Part shown: in pieces, positions 8,732-16,439 of the stretch
How the letters are laid out: each line of letters opens with the position of its first letter
Position numbering within the stretch: position 1 is the stretch's first letter
Notes under the pieces: model-generated
What the model was told of the DNA's origin: nothing
The model's input: only the letters and a program-made list of their open reading frames with translations
Database searches by the model: none
Made by a program: the position numbers and the translations under genes
Source: CAZEYT01 sp964516295
GTDB lineage: Bacteria; Verrucomicrobiota; Verrucomicrobiia; Chthoniobacterales; Terrimicrobiaceae
Direction of reading: 5' to 3'
Assembly (NCBI GenBank): GCA_964516295.1
Contig: CAZEYT010000013.1
Span: 1-46,124, forward strand
DNA length: 46,124 nt

Positions 8732-9751
8732 ATGACGTTTGTGCGCGTGCTGATTCGTGTGGTCTTCTTGATCGTCGTGGCCGTGCTCCTGGCCATGGGC
8801 GGCACACTGGCATGGTTCAGCTCCTGGCGGGCTGGAAAACTGGTCGAACTCCAGGAGGCTTCAACCATTGCGGAAACCAAAGCCGGCCCCGTCGAGTATT
8901 CCAACACCGGAGAAGGAGCGCCCGTGCTGGTTTTTCACGCGACTCCCGGTGGCTACGATCAGGCCGCCCTTCTGGCCGCTCCACTGGAAGACGAAGGCTT
9001 TCAGATCATTGCGCCGTCCCGTCCGGGTTACCTCCGCACGCCCCTCCGCTCGGGCCTCACCCCGGAAAGCCAGGCCGATGCCATGGCCGCTCTTCTCGAC
9101 GAACTCGACATCCCCTCGGTCATCATCGTCGGAGCCTCGTTCGGAAGTCCGGCCGCCCTCGAATTCGTCCGGCGGCATACGCAGCGCACGACGGCCCTGG
9201 TGCTTCTCTCAGCGGTCGTCAGTCAGCAACGGCCCACCACCGAAAAACAGCTCTTCCCCCAAGCCCTCAACGACCGTCTCACCGGTGACATTGGCTGCTG
9301 GCTCGCCCGGAACCTCGCCGAACGCGATCCCGCCATCCCGCTCCGCACGGCCTTCGATCTCACGCACACCGGCGGCGAGGCCGTCCGCGAAGGATGGGTG
9401 GGATCCGTGATCTCGAACCCCGCCCAACTCGACACCTTCCAGGCCCTGGTCGGGTCGGTCGCTCCCATGGGTCCCCGAGAAGACGGACTGCGAAATGATC
9501 TCCTCCAGATCAAGGCCTTCCCCCCGTTTCCCTTCGCCACCATCACCGTTCCCGTGCTTTTCATCCACGGCGAAGCGGATTCTGTGATTCCCATCGACGC
9601 CGTCCGTGCCGCCGCCGCCCGGATTCCCAATGCCACCGTCGTCGCCGTTCCCTACGCCGGCCACCTCGTCCAGCTGGGCCCCGAATCCGACCCCGCGCGA
9701 AAAAGCCTCATCGACTTCGCCCGCCTCGTCAGCGCTCCCCCGCAGCCTTAG
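8732..9751 (+). CDS. Membrane-anchored alpha/beta-hydrolase
   Basis: A 339-residue hydrolase of unknown substrate. An N-terminal hydrophobic helix (about residues 5-28, VLIRVVFLIVVAVLLAMGG) acts as a signal anchor, which puts the catalytic domain outside the cytoplasm. The alpha/beta-hydrolase fold shows the HATPGG oxyanion region, the nucleophile elbow GASFG (about residue 135), an acid in HGEADSVIP and the catalytic His in AGHLVQL near the end. A lid insertion lies between about 160 and 250. It follows the RND pump by 60 bases with its own weak promoter and ends in a four-base tail-to-tail overlap with hemL. Confidence 0.85.
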   Translation: MTFVRVLIRVVFLIVVAVLLAMGGTLAWFSSWRAGKLVELQEASTIAETKAGPVEYSNTGEGAPVLVFHATPGGYDQAALLAAPLEDEGFQIIAPSRPGYLRTPLRSGLTPESQADAMAALLDELDIPSVIIVGASFGSPAALEFVRRHTQRTTALVLLSAVVSQQRPTTEKQLFPQALNDRLTGDIGCWLARNLAERDPAIPLRTAFDLTHTGGEAVREGWVGSVISNPAQLDTFQALVGSVAPMGPREDGLRNDLLQIKAFPPFPFATITVPVLFIHGEADSVIPIDAVRAAAARIPNATVVAVPYAGHLVQLGPESDPARKSLIDFARLVSAPPQP

Positions 9752-11016
9752 GAACCGGCGAGGGCACCCCGGGTGATCCGGCCCACCTCGCGGAGGTCGT
9801 CCAACCTGTGTGCCAGCGACAAAAATCCCGCCTCGAATTGCGAGGGCGCGAAGTAAACACCGCCCTCCAGACACCGGTGAAAAAACGTCGCGAACTTCCC
9901 GCGATCACACGTCATCGCATCCGACAACCTCCGGATCGGCCCCGCGCCAAAATACAGACAGAACATCGAGCCGATCCGATGAAACGTAAGCTCCCGGCCA
10001 TGGATCATGTCGCGGACCTCCGCCTCAAACGCCGCGCCGATCTCTTCCAACCGCGCCCACCCATCCACGCGCTCCAGCTCCTGCAATTGAGCCAATCCCG
10101 CCGCAAGCGCCAGCGGGTTCCCCGAAAGCGTCCCGGCCTGATAGACCGGCCCGTCGGGTGACAGGCCATCCATGATCTCCGCCCGCCCGCCAAATGCCCC
10201 CACCGGCAGTCCGCCCCCGATCACTTTTCCCAGTGCGGTCAGGTCGGGCCGGATGCCATAGATCTCCTGCGCGCCGCCCCGCGCCAGACGAAATCCGGTC
10301 ATGACCTCGTCGAAAATCAAAACCGTCCCTGCCTCCGTGCAAAGCGTTCGCAAGAGCTCCAAAAATCCCGGCTCGGGTAGATAAAGCCCCGCATTCGCCG
10401 GCACCGGCTCGAGAATGACCGCCGCCAACTCGCCGCGATTCGCCGCAAAGGCCGCCCGCACCGCCTCGGGATCGTTGAACGGCACCGTGATCGTCAGATT
10501 CGCAAACGCCGCCGGCACCCCCGCGCTGTCGGGATGCCCGTTGGTCAGCGCCCCGCTCCCGGCCTTCACAAGCAGTGAGTCAACGTGCCCGTGATAGCAG
10601 CCTTCGAATTTGAGAATCTTGTCGCGCTTCGTAAATCCGCGCGCGAGCCGGATGCAGCTCATCGTGGCCTCGGTTCCGCTGTTCACCATGCGAACTTTTT
10701 CAATACTCGGCACCAAACGGCAGATCGTTTCCGCCATGTCGACTTCGAGGGGATTCGGCGTTCCAAAACTCAGCCCCCGCCCGGCGGCCTCGCGAACAGC
10801 TTCAACGACCACGGTCGGCGCATGACCCAGAATCGCCGGCCCCCACGTTCCCACGAAGTCGATCAACTCCCGCCCCGACACCGTCGTCAGCCGACACCCG
10901 GCAGCCGATTTGGTAAAAAAGGGCTCACCCCCGACACCGCGAAACGCCCGCACGGGCGAGTTCACACCACCGGGAATCCGTCGCTTCGCCGCCTGAAACA
11001 ATTCGGGAGAGGTCAT
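9748..11016 (-). CDS. hemL: Glutamate-1-semialdehyde 2,1-aminomutase
   Basis: PLP enzyme that converts glutamate-1-semialdehyde to 5-aminolevulinate, the C5 route to haem. The product of about 422 residues has the expected N-terminus (FQAAKRRIPGGVNSPVRAF), MVNSGTEATMSCIRLAR for PLP-phosphate binding, FDEVMTGFR with the Asp that contacts the pyridine nitrogen, and the Schiff-base Lys in ALGKVIGGGLPVGAFGG. Two adjacent starts are possible: GTG at 11019 and ATG at 11016. The ATG is used because it sits nine bases after a good -10 hexamer. The 3' end overlaps the convergent hydrolase by four bases. Confidence 0.97.
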   Translation of the reverse strand: MTSPELFQAAKRRIPGGVNSPVRAFRGVGGEPFFTKSAAGCRLTTVSGRELIDFVGTWGPAILGHAPTVVVEAVREAAGRGLSFGTPNPLEVDMAETICRLVPSIEKVRMVNSGTEATMSCIRLARGFTKRDKILKFEGCYHGHVDSLLVKAGSGALTNGHPDSAGVPAAFANLTITVPFNDPEAVRAAFAANRGELAAVILEPVPANAGLYLPEPGFLELLRTLCTEAGTVLIFDEVMTGFRLARGGAQEIYGIRPDLTALGKVIGGGLPVGAFGGRAEIMDGLSPDGPVYQAGTLSGNPLALAAGLAQLQELERVDGWARLEEIGAAFEAEVRDMIHGRELTFHRIGSMFCLYFGAGPIRRLSDAMTCDRGKFATFFHRCLEGGVYFAPSQFEAGFLSLAHRLDDLREVGRITRGALAGS

Positions 11017-11025
11017 CACGCCGTT

Positions 11026-11054
11026 GTCATACGCCGTGACCGACCCCCGGGCAA
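11026..11054 (-). promoter_or_regulatory. Putative promoter of hemL
   Basis: On the minus strand TTGCCC (11049-11054) and TATGAC (11026-11031) are 17 bases apart. The hemL ATG follows after nine bases, which predicts a leaderless message. Confidence 0.45.
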
Positions 11055-11175
11055 ATCACGATTCGAGCCTTGTCAGTCGGTCCCCGCAGGGATGGGACGA
11101 AAACCATGCCCCCGACCTTCCTTCGGGTCGAATCCGATGGTGCGTTCCACCCCCGCAGTTTTCCGCGGCTGCTGA

Positions 11176-11499
11176 TCAGTTCCGCCAGTAGAAAGTATTG
11201 CGCGGATAGGTCCGCACCGGCACTCCACAAACCGGAGCCGCCACCCGGTAAACGGGCGGTCCATATTGCACCACCCGGCGGTTCGACCAGCCGGGATTTG
11301 AATAAAATACCGGCGACGGTTGATCGTAGACAACGCGCGGCGCATAGACCACCGGCGCACAGACGGGCGCGGGAGCATAATACACCGGACGCGGCGCGCA
11401 TCCCCCGCCAATCGAGATGCTGATCTGCGGACCCGCCTGCGCGGCGGTGGCGGCAGCGGCCAGAAGACCGACTGCGAGGAGTGTGGATTTGAGTTTCAT
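11176..11499 (-). CDS. Small secreted Pro/Tyr-rich protein of unknown function
   Basis: The 107-residue product has a clear signal peptide (KSTLLAVGLLAAAATAAQA, cleavage near residue 22). The mature part is low-complexity, rich in Pro, Tyr and Val (repeated VVYAP/PVYYAP-like elements), with four cysteines and an aromatic C-terminus (TFYWRN). No catalytic motif is visible. A cell-envelope or surface role is inferred from composition. AAGGAA before the ATG (cat at 11497-11499) serves as ribosome-binding site. It is divergent from the lipoprotein gene at 11524, with only 24 bases between start codons. The 156 bases between this gene and hemL hold the hemL promoter and nothing else I can name. 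Confidence 0.7.
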   Translation of the reverse strand: MKLKSTLLAVGLLAAAATAAQAGPQISISIGGGCAPRPVYYAPAPVCAPVVYAPRVVYDQPSPVFYSNPGWSNRRVVQYGPPVYRVAAPVCGVPVRTYPRNTFYWRN

Positions 11500-11516
11500 G
11501 GTTCCTTGCTTAAACT
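11489..11516 (+). promoter_or_regulatory. Putative promoter of the lipoprotein gene at 11524
   Basis: TTGAGT (11489-11494), 16-base spacer and TAAACT (11511-11516); the ATG follows after seven bases. The -35 lies inside the first codons of the divergent secreted-protein gene. Confidence 0.4.
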
Positions 11517-11523
11517 AACGTTC

Positions 11524-12024
11524 ATGCCCCGACTTTATTCAATCGCCGTGGCGGCGGTCTTCGCCACGATGCTCGCGGGGTGCGTTTCGGTCGAATCCAC
11601 CGCCGATTTTTACCTCTCCTATTCCGCCGAAACTTTTCCACCCAAGCCGAAGGACGCTCCGATTCCGATCCTCGCCAAGGCCCCGGCGGAGCCGCACAAA
11701 GTCATCGGCCGCCTCCGCTTCCGCTCGGATCTCGGCTGGAAATTCATGCGCGAAAGCATGCTCTACAATGCCCGCGTCAACGGTGCCGATGCCGTCATCC
11801 TCCGCTCGACCGACTCGCGTGAGGAAGTTCGCTTTGCCGAAGTGCCGCCCCGCACCGATTGGGTCTCCGTCCCCGGCCCGGTCATCGTCACAAAAAAGGG
11901 CGGCCAGACCTATTACCAGAGCTACCCGCGCTACATCCCCGTCTTCCAACCGGGCTATATCCGCCGCTGGGTCGACACGATCATCGGCATCGATGCCGAG
12001 ATGATCGTCTTCAAAAAACGCTAA
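11524..12024 (+). CDS. Lipoprotein of unknown function
   Basis: A 166-residue product with a short signal and lipobox LAGC (Cys about residue 20), so it should be lipid-anchored. The mature part contains KVIGRLRFRSDLGWKFMRES followed by YNARVNGADAVILRS. This 'heavy-metal-binding/YbjQ-like' or stress-lipoprotein pattern (GADAVI after an N-terminal strand) is seen in several envelope lipoproteins, but I cannot assign a family. The C-terminal part is Tyr/Pro-rich. The ATG at 11524 was chosen because it gives the signal peptide and follows the promoter. It converges on the GYF-like gene with five bases between the stops. Confidence 0.75.
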   Translation: MPRLYSIAVAAVFATMLAGCVSVESTADFYLSYSAETFPPKPKDAPIPILAKAPAEPHKVIGRLRFRSDLGWKFMRESMLYNARVNGADAVILRSTDSREEVRFAEVPPRTDWVSVPGPVIVTKKGGQTYYQSYPRYIPVFQPGYIRRWVDTIIGIDAEMIVFKKR

Positions 12025-12029
12025 CCGCC

Positions 12030-12932
12030 TCAGCGCCCTTGCACGACCATCAGACTCCGCACCAATTGCTGCACGGAGTTCGACTCGTTCACCTCAATGA
12101 GCGAATTGATCGGGTCCCTCGAGTCAAACCCGACAAACCACAAACGGACACCCCTGGCCTCCGTTCCGCCCATGGTTGAAAACACAACGTATTCCCCGGG
12201 CTCGGGAATCGTGAACTCAAACCGCCCGCTCGCATCCGTGCTCGTCGAGGCCAGCGCGGCCGGAAGGTTCTCCAAAAGAAAAGCGACCGGGTTCGTGTCG
12301 GCCGGACGCGAGGTCATCTCCGCAAATTTCCGATCCAGAAAGTTCTCGATGTCCTGCCGCTTGTAGAGCGACACCGCGAGCCCGGGCACGGCGATCCGCT
12401 TGCCACTCTCGTTGCGAAGAATCACTCTGCCCCGCGCTGACCCGGGCTCCGCCGTCTCGCGGGAAACGAAAAGCAAACGCTGATACTCCCGCTCGCTCGC
12501 CGCCAATTTCTCCCTCGACTGCACAAGTTGCTCGCCGAGATTGCCGATCTCCGAGTAGAGCACCGTGATCCACACCACGGCGCCGGCAAGCGCTGCCAAG
12601 GCCAGCAAAAAGGCGATCCAGCCGCCCAGCATCGCCGCATTTTCCTTCCTCCGCGATGAACGCCGGGAATGGCGTCGCGAGCGCGCCTTGTCCTTCGCTT
12701 CCGCAACGCCGGACGGCTCATCGACCGATTCCGGCCGACCAATCCGGGCGAAGCGGGGCACGTCCTCGATCTTCAAGAACTCCGTCACCGAAATCCACTC
12801 CCCACGCGCCTCACTGTAGCAAAGGTCCGTCTCAAGAAAATGGCCCGTCTCGGAAAGTGACGCGAGTTGCTCGGGCGGATACCGGCCGATCACCTTCCCG
12901 TCGCGGGCCACATGAATCAATCGGTTCGTCAT
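12030..12932 (-). CDS. GYF-like (DUF4339-type) single-pass membrane protein
   Basis: The 300-residue product begins with a GYF_2/DUF4339-like domain (about residues 1-60: VARDGKVIGRYPPEQL, a middle FLETDLCYSE, then GEWISVTEFL), followed by a basic Arg/Ser stretch. A transmembrane helix (about 110-135, GGWIAFLLALAALAGAVVWITVLY) and a short coiled coil come next. The C-terminal domain has a Gly-rich strand motif (STDASGRFEFTIPEPGEYVVFS), reminiscent of carboxypeptidase-regulatory-like or transthyretin-like folds. It probably ties a cytoplasmic interaction domain to an external beta domain; function is unknown. The ATG overlaps the stop of the nucleotidyltransferase gene by one base (TGATG), so the two are likely co-translated. 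Confidence 0.78.
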   Translation of the reverse strand: MTNRLIHVARDGKVIGRYPPEQLASLSETGHFLETDLCYSEARGEWISVTEFLKIEDVPRFARIGRPESVDEPSGVAEAKDKARSRRHSRRSSRRKENAAMLGGWIAFLLALAALAGAVVWITVLYSEIGNLGEQLVQSREKLAASEREYQRLLFVSRETAEPGSARGRVILRNESGKRIAVPGLAVSLYKRQDIENFLDRKFAEMTSRPADTNPVAFLLENLPAALASTSTDASGRFEFTIPEPGEYVVFSTMGGTEARGVRLWFVGFDSRDPINSLIEVNESNSVQQLVRSLMVVQGR

Positions 12933-14257
12933 CAGGGTCCTTCTTCTTCGCCGAAGTCCGGATTCTCTGCAATCCACGCCATCGCCTCTTCTTTGGTTCG
13001 CAGCGTCCCCTCCAACTGGCGGGATTGAATCGCATCGAGGATCTTTTTGAAATCCGGCCCCGGCCGGCGTCCGGCGGCGATCAGATCCCGGCCGGTCACC
13101 AGCGGCGGTGGAATCAGCGGCTCGCGGGAGAACTCCTCCTGCTTCGCCCGCAAAAAGGCGTAGTTGTCCAGCAGGCCGTGGGAGGACGAACAATCGACGC
13201 GGTGAAGTTCCATCTCATCCTCGATCGTCGGTCGCGCCAAGAACCGCTTCAGCGTCGCCGTCCGCATGTTCTGCACGTCCTTGAACGCCATGTGATTTTT
13301 CACCGCCACCACGGTCGCCTCGGTCTCGGCATTCGAAAAACGCAGGCGCTCAAAAATGGCCTCGGTCATCACCGCACTCACGCTCTCATGCCCGTTGAAC
13401 CGAATCCGCCCGGTCTCGTCGCGCCGGAACGTCGGCGGTTTTCCCAGATCATGGAAAAGCACGGAAAAGACCAGCGGCACGGACACTTCCTCGGGCAACA
13501 TCGAAAGCATCAGACGCGTATGGACAAACACATCCCCCTCGGGATGAAAGTCCGGCGGTTGCTCGCACCCGCGCAGAGCCCCCACCTCGGGCAAAATCAC
13601 GTCCAGCAATCCGCTCCGGTCGAGCAGGTCAAACCCCGCCACGCGATGGCGATGCAGGAAAATCTTCACCAGTTCCTCACGGATCCGCTCGGCGCTCACA
13701 CTCAAAATCTCCGGAGCCAGCGCACAGAGAGCGGACCAAGTTTTCTCCTCGATCTCGAAACCCAGCGCCGCCGCAAACCGCACCCCGCGCAGCAGTCTCA
13801 GCTTGTCCTCCGCAAACCGCGACGCCGGATCACCGATCGCCCGCACCACCCCCGCCCGCAGATCCGCCTCGCCGCCGACGAAATCGAGCACACGCCGGTC
13901 CACCGGGTCAAAAAACAAACCGTTGATCGTAAAGTCCCGCCGCAGTGCATCGCCCTCGGCGGTGGTGAATGTCACCGATTCCGGTCGGCGTCCGTCGATA
14001 TAGACGCCGTCGGCCCGGAACGTCGCCACCTGAAATTCTTTTCCATCCTCGACCACCACGACCACGCCGAACTGCGCACCGACCGCAAACGTTTTTCGAA
14101 AAACGGCCTGCACCTGCTCGGGCCGCGCACTGGTCGCGATGTCGATATCGTGCGCCTCCCGCCCGAGCAGCCGGTCCCGCACGCAACCACCCGCAAAAAG
14201 GGCCTCATGCCCCGCGTCGCGGAGCCGTCGGACAATCCGCGTGGCGGTCTCCTCCAT
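12932..14257 (-). CDS. CCA tRNA nucleotidyltransferase / poly(A) polymerase family protein with HD domain
   Basis: Class II nucleotidyltransferase that adds or repairs the CCA end of tRNAs. The 441-residue product has the catalytic head (LFAGGCVRDRLLGREAHDIDIATSA, with GG and the DxD metal ligands about residues 20-45), the neck region with RRDFTINGLFFDP and GVRFAAALGF, and a C-terminal HD phosphohydrolase-like domain (VLFHDLGK). HD-bearing members in bacteria are often CCA-adding enzymes; poly(A) polymerase is the alternative. The one tRNA in this window already encodes its CCA, so repair is a plausible job. It lies one base downstream of yebC's stop. Confidence 0.9.
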   Translation of the reverse strand: MEETATRIVRRLRDAGHEALFAGGCVRDRLLGREAHDIDIATSARPEQVQAVFRKTFAVGAQFGVVVVVEDGKEFQVATFRADGVYIDGRRPESVTFTTAEGDALRRDFTINGLFFDPVDRRVLDFVGGEADLRAGVVRAIGDPASRFAEDKLRLLRGVRFAAALGFEIEEKTWSALCALAPEILSVSAERIREELVKIFLHRHRVAGFDLLDRSGLLDVILPEVGALRGCEQPPDFHPEGDVFVHTRLMLSMLPEEVSVPLVFSVLFHDLGKPPTFRRDETGRIRFNGHESVSAVMTEAIFERLRFSNAETEATVVAVKNHMAFKDVQNMRTATLKRFLARPTIEDEMELHRVDCSSSHGLLDNYAFLRAKQEEFSREPLIPPPLVTGRDLIAAGRRPGPDFKKILDAIQSRQLEGTLRTKEEAMAWIAENPDFGEEEGP

Positions 14258-14258
14258 G

Positions 14259-14990
14259 CTACTTCACCGCAGCCCACACGCGGTGGACGTCGTCGTGATC
14301 CTCCAGCGCTTGGAGAAATTCCCCGACATCCGCGCGAAACTCCTCGGAGAGCTCCGGATACTGCTTCGCAACATGTCCAAGTTCGCTCGTCACCACCGAC
14401 CAGCCATTCTCCGCCAGCCATTTCGAGACGGCCGCGGTCGCCGTGCGCTCGGTCAGAAACCGCGCACCGGCCGCGCCTTGGGGAATGTCGTCGTTCTCCG
14501 CATGGGTCAGCGGCACAAAATCATTTGCCCCGGCCTCAATGGCCGCCGCCTCCAGATCCGTCGCGGGATCCGGGTGGTGCGCCTCCACGATGCCCACATG
14601 ATCAAAAAGAAACTTGTTGCTCCCCGCCGTTCCCAACTGGCCGCGCTTGAAAAGCACCCGCAACTCGGGCGCGCTGCGATTGATGTTATCCGTCAACACC
14701 TCGACGATCACAGGCACCTTGTGCGGAGCATAGCCCTCAAAAACCACGTGCTCCAGGACCAGCTTCTCATCGCCGATCCCGGCCCCCTTTTTGATCGCCC
14801 GTTCGATCACATCCCGCGTCACTGACGCCTTCCGGGCCTTCTCCACCGCGGCAAACAACCGCGGATTCCCATCCACATCCGCGCCGCCGTGTTTCGCGGC
14901 GACCATGATTTCTTTGACCAGCTTTCCAACAACCTGGCCTTTTTTGAGGTTCGCGACCTCACGCTTGGCGTGCAACCACTGTCTTCCCAT
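14259..14990 (-). CDS. yebC: YebC/PmpR-family regulatory protein
   Basis: A 243-residue cytoplasmic protein of the YebC family (TACO1 relatives), linked to transcription regulation and, more recently, to translation of difficult motifs. The N-terminus GRQWLHAKREVANLKKGQVVGKLVKEIMVAAKHGGADVDGNPRL is the family hallmark (shown here by its order: W-H-K, then Lys-rich, then GG-D-NPRL). Domain 2 has the usual ERAIKKG and VFEGYAPHKVPVIVEVLTDN elements. GGGAGG precedes the ATG at 14990. It is the first gene of a run with the nucleotidyltransferase and the GYF-like gene. Upstream lies a 198-base non-coding gap to fabV. Confidence 0.93.
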   Translation of the reverse strand: MGRQWLHAKREVANLKKGQVVGKLVKEIMVAAKHGGADVDGNPRLFAAVEKARKASVTRDVIERAIKKGAGIGDEKLVLEHVVFEGYAPHKVPVIVEVLTDNINRSAPELRVLFKRGQLGTAGSNKFLFDHVGIVEAHHPDPATDLEAAAIEAGANDFVPLTHAENDDIPQGAAGARFLTERTATAAVSKWLAENGWSVVTSELGHVAKQYPELSEEFRADVGEFLQALEDHDDVHRVWAAVK

Positions 14991-15037
14991 AGTCCTCCCA
15001 ACTTACCCGCCCCCCCCGCCCGCGCGCAAACCAGAAC

Positions 15038-15078
15038 TCGTTGGGTCCCCTTTCGAAAGTTTTCCGAGATCCCAACGA
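15038..15078. repeat. 8-bp inverted repeat in the fabV-yebC gap
   Basis: TCGTTGGG (15038-15045) and CCCAACGA (15071-15078) are perfect inverted copies around 25 bases that contain the palindrome CTTTCGAAAG. It lies 48 bases upstream of yebC. It could be a leader stem-loop, a regulator site or the end of the fabV transcript; there is no T tract. Nothing else was recognised in the 198-base gap. Confidence 0.4.
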
Positions 15079-15188
15079 CGAAGTCGGGCAGGCAAAGGGG
15101 ATCACGAAATCCTCTCGATCCGCTTGGCCGTGTGTGATCCGTGTGTCGCCCAATGCAATCGATTGCCACCCCCCAGCAGACGGAGCGC

Positions 15189-16376
15189 TCAGACGAGGCT
15201 GGGGATGGGGCGGGCGGGGTCGGTGTCGGCGGCGTAGTCGATGCCTTCGAGACCGAAACCGAAGAGGCGGAGGAATTCCTTTTGGTAGCCGGCGAAGTCA
15301 GAGAGGGCGTCGATGGACTCGGTGGTGATGAGGTCCCAGATCCGGGCGACTTCGGCTTGGATCTCTGGGCGCATTTCCCAGTCGTCGATGCGGATGCGTC
15401 CGCCGTCGTCGAGGGTGGGTCCGCCGGGGCGGGCATAGTGGTCGGCGAAGAGACGGGTGATTTGCTCGATGCAGCCTTCGTGCAGCCCTTTTTCCTTCAT
15501 CACTTTGTAGAGGATGGAAATGTAGAGCGGGACGACGGGGATGGCGGAACTGGCTTGGGTGACGAGGGCCTTGTTCACCGAAACGAGGGCGGTGCCGGGA
15601 CCGAAGCGGGCACTGAGATCGCGGGCGGTTTCTTCCAAGTGAACCTTGGCGCGGCCGATGGTGCCGTCGGTGTAGATCGGCCAGGTGAGTTTGGGGCCGA
15701 TGTAGGAATAGGCAACAGTCTTGAAGCCCGGGGCGAGAACTCCGGCGTCGGAGAGGGCGTTGATCCAGAGGAGCCAGTCTTCGCCGCCCATCACTTTTTT
15801 CGTGTGTTCGATTTCCTCAGGGGTGGCGGGTTCGATGGTGACAGAATCGACCTGCTTCTTGTCGGTGTTGAGGTTCTTGTTGGTGTAGGTGTCGCCGGTG
15901 GGTTTGAGGACGGATTTGTAGATCTCGCCGGTGACGGGATCGACGCGACGGGGGGAGGCGAGGCTGTAAACCACCATGTCAACCTGGCCGAGGTCGGTGC
16001 GGATCGCTTCCACGACCTTTTGTTTCATCTCGGTCGAGAAGGCATCGCCGTTGAAGCTGCGTGCGTAGAGACCGGCTTCGCGGGCGGCTTCCTCAAAGGC
16101 CGCGCTGTTGTACCACCCAGCGGAGGCGGTTTTCCCGTCGGCGGATTCTTTTTCAAAAAAGACGCCGATGGTTGAGGCCCTGGCGCCGAAAGCCGGAACG
16201 ATGCGGGAGGCGAGGCCGTAGCCGGTCGAGGAGCCGATGACGAGAACGCGCTTCGGGCCATTGGTGAGCGGGGCCTGGGATTTCACATAGTCGATTTGCT
16301 GGCGGACGTGGGCGGCACAACCATCAGGGTGCGCCGTCGTGCAGATGAAACCTCGGATGCGGGGAGCGATAACCAT
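15189..16376 (-). CDS. fabV: Trans-2-enoyl-ACP/CoA reductase FabV
   Basis: NAD(P)H-dependent enoyl reductase, the final step of each fatty-acid elongation cycle; FabV is a triclosan-insensitive alternative to FabI. The 395-residue length is typical. It begins with the characteristic short N-terminus (IAPRIRGFICTTAHP), has the dinucleotide-binding region KRVLVIGSSTGYGLASRI and the catalytic Tyr-x8-Lys in IYTDGTIGRAK (about residues 235-245). Start ATG at 16374-16376 follows a promoter-like pair. No other fab gene is near, and it stands alone between yebC and RND system 2. Confidence 0.96.
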   Translation of the reverse strand: MVIAPRIRGFICTTAHPDGCAAHVRQQIDYVKSQAPLTNGPKRVLVIGSSTGYGLASRIVPAFGARASTIGVFFEKESADGKTASAGWYNSAAFEEAAREAGLYARSFNGDAFSTEMKQKVVEAIRTDLGQVDMVVYSLASPRRVDPVTGEIYKSVLKPTGDTYTNKNLNTDKKQVDSVTIEPATPEEIEHTKKVMGGEDWLLWINALSDAGVLAPGFKTVAYSYIGPKLTWPIYTDGTIGRAKVHLEETARDLSARFGPGTALVSVNKALVTQASSAIPVVPLYISILYKVMKEKGLHEGCIEQITRLFADHYARPGGPTLDDGGRIRIDDWEMRPEIQAEVARIWDLITTESIDALSDFAGYQKEFLRLFGFGLEGIDYAADTDPARPIPSLV

Positions 16377-16384
16377 GGGGCGGG

Positions 16385-16414
16385 ATTTTTCGCGGCTTTC
16401 GGCCCCGGAGGCAA
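16385..16414 (-). promoter_or_regulatory. Putative promoter of fabV
   Basis: Minus-strand TTGCCT (16409-16414), 18 bases, AAAAAT (16385-16390), then eight bases to the ATG. The -10 is poor; the call rests on the geometry shared with other starts in this window. Confidence 0.28.
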
Positions 16415-16439
16415 GGCCTTTGGTGAGGCGAGGAGAGAA

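Noticed and set aside
15009..15017. C tract upstream of yebC as a phase-variation switch
   Set aside because: Only about eight bases and in a GC-rich gap; no sign of variable length or of a regulated surface gene.
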